Shown: positions 59,401 through 64,000 of the stretch, one piece after another
Layout of the letters: each line of letters starts with the position of its first letter
Position numbering within the stretch: position 1 is the first letter of the stretch
Assembly (NCBI GenBank): GCA_013397695.1
Contig: VYZI01000203.1
Span: 349,920 to 413,919, forward strand
Origin: Centropus unirufus
Lineage: Eukaryota; Chordata; Aves; Cuculiformes; Centropidae
Reading direction: 5' to 3'
Length of the DNA stretch: 64,000 bases
The notes under the pieces: model-generated
Told to the model about the DNA's origin: nothing
The model's input: only the letters and a program-made list of their open reading frames with translations
The model's database searches: none
Translations under genes and position numbers: made by a program

Positions 59401-62400
59401 ACAGTGATTCCATCAGGCTGTTGTGAGGTAGTGTCTGTGGGGCTCCTTTGTTCCCTGACAGTTCTGTTCCTCTGCTTGGGATCTTTGATTGACCTTCAGC
59501 TTCCAGGCTCTTACCCAGTCTGAATGAGCCGTTTGCCTTTTTGCAGGGAAAGAGAGACTCCTCCCCGTTTTGCACAGCCTGGCAGTTTCGAATTTGAATA
59601 TTCCCAGAGGTGGAAATCTTTAGATGAAATGGAGAAACAGCAGAGAGAACAAGTGGCAAAAAACATGAAAGATGCCAAGGATAAACTTGAAAGTGAGATG
59701 GAAGATGCTTATCATGAGCATCAGGCAAACCTCTTGCGTCAAGGTAATTGGTTCTGAATGGAGTGTCATTGTTGTGCTTCAAATGCTAGATTAGATCTGT
59801 GGTTGGTTGGTGGCTTTATGCATAAGTTCATTCTTCCTGCTGCTAACTTGAAAATTTCAGGCTTGAAAACAACCAACTGGTAGTTTTCAATTTTATTTAA
59901 AGGAAATTTGTTAGGAATAGTGGCACTCAGAAGGGGTCTGTAGCACTGAAGTGGTTGATCCAATTCAAACCTGAGTTTAAATCTGACATGAGTTGGTGAA
60001 ATACCTGCTGACGCACTTCGTTTCTGCAGACCTTATGAGGCGTCAGGAAGAGCTGAGGCGTATGGAAGAGCTCCATAATCAAGAAATGCAGAAGCGCAAG
60101 GAAATTCAGCTGAGGTTGGTTTGCCTTTTGTGGGGTTGTTTCAATGTTAGTTGTTCCTTTTTAAAATGATTTACACATGAAAGTTTTTATTTTTCAAGAA
60201 ACACCACTGCCGCTTCAGTTTGCATGAGAAATAGAACTGCAGTGTAAGTTTTTCCTCAAATGTTTGAGTATCAGAGTGTCTTTATTTGCTTAAGTGTAAT
60301 CACTGGGTGTCTTTTAAATGGCTTATGCAAGTGATGTTGATAAGAGGGCATGTTCTGCTGCTGGGGTTTAACAATCTGCTTTGGGATGCTCAGGCAGGAG
60401 GAGGAGCGTCGCAGGCGGGAAGAGGAAATGATGATCCGTCAGCGGGAGATGGAAGAGCAGATGAGAAGACAGAGGGAAGAGAATTATAGTAGAATGGGTT
60501 ACATGGATCCAGTAAGTGGAATAATGTTCTTGTGGATATATTGCCATGGTCAGGAATTGCCAGAAATGTTTTGAATGCGTGGGGTTTTAATATTGATGCA
60601 GGTTTGGTTTCCTTTAGGTTAGATAATGTGATGTCTGTGTGTAGGTGAACCAGCCTTCTCTTTTCTGGATATCAGTAGTTGATTATCTGTGCTAAAAGTT
60701 ATTTTTTCTGTGCAGAGGGAGAGAGACATGAGAATGGGTGGTGCCACCACAATGAACATGGGAGGTAAAGAGTTTTTAAGTACTTACTATATGTGGTTAA
60801 TTTAAAAGTTGTCAGAAGATGATTCTGTATTTCTCTCTCTTAGATCCTTATGCTTCTGCAGCCCAGAAATTTCCACCTCTCGGAGGAGGTGGCGGCATAG
60901 GTTATGAAGCTAATCCAGGAGTTGGCCAAGCAGCCATGAGTGGTTCTATGATGGGAAGTGACATGGTAACGTATCCTGTGGTGGCTTTAGTTTAGCACAA
61001 GGGAAAAGTGTTGGTTGGGAGCAGAGTTCTCTGCCATGTTCGGATGGTTGGGTGACTGTCGCTGTTAACTGCTGCCTCTCTTGTCAGGTTCAACATGGAG
61101 ACTGGCAGTGTGTAGCCCTAGGTAGTTCTTAACCATTATGGTAGCTTACACAGTTGGAAGTTGTTTCTCAGGGAATTCAAATGTGCTGTTAAGCATATTT
61201 GCAATTAACTCTTGACTTTATTGGACTTCGAAGCGTCACTCTTAGGCTTGGAAGGATTTTTTTTTTGTAAAATTGTAAGGAATCTCGACAAATTTCATTA
61301 CGTGAGGGCACAATGTAGTAGCTCTTCAGTGATTTTTTCCATTCTGTATTCGTGGGGAGATCATCTTCTCCTTTCCAATCTGTAACTTTGCATTTATTTT
61401 GGCCCTTCCAAGCCTAGTTAAGATTGATTCATGTCGGTATGGGTCTGCTCTTCAATCAGAAATCTGTGTTCATGTCTTAAGCAGCAGATTAACTTGAATA
61501 ATGAAGGATAAAACAGCCCACCGCTTACTCTGTATGCTGGTGTTTGCCACAGAAGGGCAGACATGCTGTTTCGTTTTGTTTTGGGTTTTTTTGTTTTTTT
61601 TTTAGCTTTGGGCATGTTCCAGTGGTCCTTGCCTGTAGCCATTTTGTGGTTCCTTTCACAAAGGAATGATAGCCCGGTCTTGTTCTCCTGTGTTGGGCAT
61701 GACTGTGTAGGTAGAGCTTGTTAAAGCTACGGCGTATCTCGTGTTCAGAGGTGCACTTCTGAACTGTAGTGGTTTTGGCACACTTACGTGTGAATGGGCC
61801 TGTAGCCCGCTTGGTGTTACCACACTGAAGCAATACGAGGTAGATTAACCTTATGCTTAATGGGTAGGATGGAAATGTGCTGGCTGAGGTGGCAATGTCA
61901 GTGTGCTTCACCCTCCTGACAGGGTGTACACTCTAGCGCAAGCTGAAGTGAAGGATTTTTGGGTGGGTTTAGGCCTCTGGCTTACTGTGGTGAGCTACCG
62001 TAGTAGCCTGTCAAGTACCCTCTGTTTTTTGGGAGCCATATCTTTGGAATGATAACTTCGCAGAGAATTCAGTAGACACTGATTCAGTGGACAGTGCCGT
62101 TGGCCTTAATCTATCTGTGTAATTACTGATAATTCAACAGTTCCTGAATCCCCGTGAAGAATCAGGCAGTCTGTGGTGAATGCTGTGTACGTTTTTCTCC
62201 TGAAATTCATGGTGCAAGTGCATGCTGAACTTGTGTAATCCTCAAACGTGGTGTGGTCCAAAGGTGTGACAGCAAGACAGCCTTGAGTTTTTAGGGTCGG
62301 GATCTCTGCCATGCAGTGCTGCCACAGTTAGAGGGCTGGTATCTTTCAAACTGAATTGAAGATCAGTTTAAGCTCCTGTGAGTTAGGCAGAAAGGACCTT

Positions 62401-63718
62401 GAGTAATCCTGAAATTCCTTCTTCGGGAGGATTGAAACTGACTTTCAGAAGTCAACTTGAAGTGTGAATTCTCAGTTGCAGCAGAAAGCTTTTGTAACAA
62501 ACCATCTACCATTATTCTGTTACTTAGTAGTGGAAAACTTGCTTGAAATGAGAGCTTAAAGCAATCTGGACTTTAAAATTTGTCAGTTCTGTAGATTTGA
62601 GTGCTAATCGCACCTACTGGTACAGTAACTGAACGAAGTAGATGCACCCAGAGGTACTAGTAAAAGTACCCTAAGTCTCTGCTTTATTGCAGGGTGATGA
62701 AGCATTTACACCATCGTGTGAAACACAGTCCTGTGTTGCTGAGAATTTTCTAAGAGCTTGTGGTGAAGGTTGGGTGGGAAGGGAGATTGGCTGGATGCAC
62801 ACAACCCTTCGTGCAGAGTTCTAACTTGAAATGCTGAATAAATTGTAGATCTTTGAACCTGTTTTGCATATTCTAGAGCAGCAGTTTTGGAGTACATGGG
62901 AATGTAACAAACGGGAGTCTTTTGATCAAGCAGTGGCTTTGGTTAGGTAAATCGCTGGTCATGAGCTTTTTTCACTCATTTTTTTTCTTCTTGCAATCCA
63001 CTAGTGCTCACAATCAGGTTTGGTCACTGCCCAAGGGCCTCGGCAGTGTAGTCAGCAGACCATAATCTTAACCCCTTCTTGAAAAGCACATGGTCTCTAT
63101 TGCAGCACATGCCATTAACTGGTGAGTAGGCATTCTGTTTACAAGGACACTTATGAATGTCAGCTTGTACCTCAGCAAAAAGTCGTTCTCTAGGTAGGCT
63201 GATTTGAAATGAGGTTGCACTACAGGTGAGAAGTTTGCAAGCTGTTTGCATTAACTTGGTTTAAAATTGCTAGAGCTCCTTTGGAAAAGTGGTGAGTTCA
63301 CATCTGCAACTAATGCTTACATTTCTAGCACTGCAGGGAGGATCTGTTCTTTGTAACAGATGTATGAGAATGCATCAAGTGGGAACATACCTCAAGGCAT
63401 GTATTACAATAAACTAATTTTTAAATTACCCTTTTTTCCTTTCTATGTTCCCGGTACCTGTGGATCGGCTCAATGGTGATTGTATCGACGAACCTTGACT
63501 GCGGAACCTTCTAAAAATATATACTTAACACACATGGACATCAACTACCATATAATGAACTGTTAATTCTCTTCCAATAGCGTCCTGAACGCTTTGGGCA
63601 GGGAGGTGCGGGGCCTGTGGGTGGCCAGGGTCCTAGAGGAATGGGGCCTGGAACACCAACAGGATATGGTAGAGGGAGAGAAGAATATGAAGGCCCAAAC
63701 AAAAAGCCCCGATTTTAG
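55814..63718 (+). CDS. SFPQ: SFPQ, splicing factor proline- and glutamine-rich (PSF), complete, 10 coding exons
   Basis: Ten exons join in phase to 1929 nt, giving 642 residues plus TAG; human SFPQ has 707. Order: N-terminal RGG-rich segment (1-27), Pro/Gln/Gly/Ser-rich low-complexity region (to about 200), RRM1 with RNP2 LFVGNL (about 234) and RNP1 KGKGFGFIKL (about 265), RRM2 from LSVRNLSPYVSNE (about 308), NOPS segment, then a long Glu/Arg/Met coiled coil (EEERRRREEEMMIRQREMEE) and a Gly-rich tail ending GPNKKPRF, with a C-terminal nuclear localisation signal. SFPQ is a DBHS protein that dimerises with NONO or PSPC1, builds paraspeckles and acts in splicing, transcription and DNA repair. 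The ATG at 55814 has a Kozak-like context (AGCACCATGT). Confidence 0.97.
56481..56629. promoter_or_regulatory. SFPQ: Cluster of four YY1-type sites in SFPQ intron 1
   Basis: AAGATGGCGGC at 56481-56491 (plus) and GCCGCCATCTT at 56510-56520, 56565-56575 and 56619-56629 (minus) are full-length matches to the YY1 consensus, immediately after the exon 1 donor. Confidence 0.7.
57140..57402 (+). mobile_element. CR1 3' end in SFPQ intron 1
   Basis: 'GGGGGAATGGCTTTAAATTG', 'TTTAAGGCCAGGTTGGATGG', 'GGTCCCTTCTAACCCAGACC' and 'ATTCTGCGATTCTGTG' are in CR1 order, ending in the terminal octamer-like repeat. Sense to SFPQ. Confidence 0.88.
57492..57680 (+). CDS. SFPQ: SFPQ coding exon 2, RRM1
   Basis: 63 codons from GFKANLSLLRRPGEKTYTQR to GKGFGFIKL. 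Acceptor TTTGTAG, donor GTAGGC. Carries both RNP motifs of RRM1. Confidence 0.97.
57774..58075 (+). CDS. SFPQ: SFPQ coding exon 3, RRM2
   Basis: Encodes ESRALAEIAKAELDDTPMKG, LSVRNLSPYVSNELLEEAFS and KGIVEFASKPAARKAFERC; exit phase 2, donor GTAAGT. Confidence 0.97.
58180..58275 (+). CDS. SFPQ: SFPQ coding exon 4, NOPS
   Basis: Encodes TPRPVIVEPLEQLDDEDGLP and EKLAQKNPMYQ, the NOPS linker that mediates DBHS dimerisation. Exit phase 2. Confidence 0.96.
58276..59546. other. SFPQ: SFPQ intron 4
   Basis: 1.27 kb without an exon or repeat that I can support; the reverse-strand open frames look like chance. Confidence 0.5.
59547..59743 (+). CDS. SFPQ: SFPQ coding exon 5
   Basis: Encodes ERETPPRFAQPGSFEFEYSQ, RWKSLDEMEKQQREQVAKNM and the beginning of the coiled coil. 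Donor GTAATT. Confidence 0.96.
60030..60114 (+). CDS. SFPQ: SFPQ coding exon 6, coiled coil
   Basis: Encodes DLMRRQEELRRMEELHNQEM and QKRKEIQL; exit phase 2 with the uncommon donor GTTGGT. Confidence 0.94.
60394..60511 (+). CDS. SFPQ: SFPQ coding exon 7, coiled coil
   Basis: Encodes QEEERRRREEEMMIRQREME, EQMRRQREENYSRMGYMDP; donor GTAAGT. Confidence 0.96.
60716..60764 (+). CDS. SFPQ: SFPQ coding exon 8 (49 nt)
   Basis: Small exon RERDMRMGGATTMNMG with acceptor TGTGCAG and donor GTAAAG. Confidence 0.93.
60844..60965 (+). CDS. SFPQ: SFPQ coding exon 9
   Basis: Encodes DPYASAAQKFPPLGGGGGIG and YEANPGVGQAAMSGSMMGSD, M; donor GTAACG. Reading on into the intron gives nine more codons and then a stop at 60993-60995. 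Confidence 0.95.
60966..63580. other. SFPQ: SFPQ intron 9 (long last intron)
   Basis: 2.6 kb, by far the longest SFPQ intron here. It contains two candidate alternative exons (62877-62946 and 63005-63121) and a polyA hexamer at 63408. Human SFPQ also has a long intron 9 that is known to be retained in some neuronal contexts. Confidence 0.6.
63408..63413 (+). terminator. SFPQ: PolyA signal inside SFPQ intron 9
   Basis: AATAAA in ATTACAATAAACTAA, followed by a T-rich stretch (63430-63445). It could end messages that retain intron 9 or use the candidate exon at 63005. Confidence 0.45.
63581..63718 (+). CDS. SFPQ: SFPQ coding exon 10 (C-terminus)
   Basis: Acceptor CTTCCAATAG. Encodes RPERFGQGGAGPVGGQGPRG, MGPGTPTGYGRGREEYEGPN and KKPRF, stop TAG at 63716-63718. 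Confidence 0.97.
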   Translation, partial: RPERFGQGGAGPVGGQGPRGMGPGTPTGYGRGREEYEGPNKKPRF

Positions 63719-64000
63719 ATGTGACCTGTAGTTTCATTCCAGTTTGTTTTTGTCTGTCTTGTTTAGACACCGACTTTTTAATTCTTGCATTTTAGTAAGA
63801 AAGCTACGTTTTTATGGATGTTAGAAACTTACTGACCTAATATTTGTAAGTGGTCTGTTTGGGCGAGTACAATTTAATTATGTAATGCAGTGTTTCAGAA
63901 AAAATTTAGCTGTTTTTTTGATGTATAACGTCCCTAACTTGATGGCAGTGTACCTTGTGCCACTGAATTCCCAAAGTGTACCAACTTTTTTTTACTGTGC
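63719..64000 (+). other. SFPQ: SFPQ 3'UTR (start, runs off the window)
   Basis: T-rich untranslated sequence after the TAG; no polyA signal is reached before the window ends. Confidence 0.85.

Noticed and set aside
60320..60393. Possible box C/D snoRNA in SFPQ intron 6
   Set aside because: A GTGATGTTGAT word resembles a C box, but no D box CTGA at the right distance nor a closing stem was found.

Overview
The window is vertebrate nuclear DNA and almost certainly from a bird. It carries many CR1 LINE 3' ends, which are typical of sauropsid genomes. Introns are short, promoters are GC-rich, and all genes are split by canonical GT..AG introns with proteins matching amniote orthologues. The gene pair ZMYM4 (minus strand) and SFPQ (plus strand) is head to head, the arrangement found at human 1p34.3; in chicken this block lies on a microchromosome. 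The exact species cannot be read from the sequence.

Layout: (1) 153-1184, plus strand: the coding exons of a small interferon-inducible IFI6/IFI27-family membrane protein, with a polyA signal at 1432. (2) 1456-5919: intergenic sequence with a TAA microsatellite, CR1 scraps and one ancient SINE-like repeat, and no gene I can support. (3) 44274 down to 7356, minus strand: complete ZMYM4. I could place 30 coding exons whose phases all agree and that sum to 4617 nt (1538 residues plus stop). A 3'UTR of about 1.4 kb ends near 5920. (4) 43441-44170: a GC-rich minisatellite inside ZMYM4 intron 1, right beside exon 1. A 543-bp run of N (44305-44847) follows and hides the ZMYM4 promoter and 5'UTR. (5) 44848-55400: intergenic DNA with CR1 fragments and several AT-rich blocks that look like conserved non-coding elements. 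(6) 55432-64000, plus strand: SFPQ with a CCAAT-box array, a TATA box, ten coding exons (642 residues plus stop) and the start of its 3'UTR, which runs off the window.

The genes are not an operon. SFPQ is a nuclear RNA-binding protein of paraspeckles. ZMYM4 is a nuclear MYM-type zinc-finger protein. The IFI6-like gene is an interferon-stimulated gene. The observations most worth a second look are the regulatory architecture of SFPQ (six CCAAT boxes upstream and four YY1-type sites in intron 1, three of them on a 54-55 bp period) and the long last SFPQ intron. That intron contains well-formed candidate exons, one carrying an in-frame stop, and an internal polyA signal.
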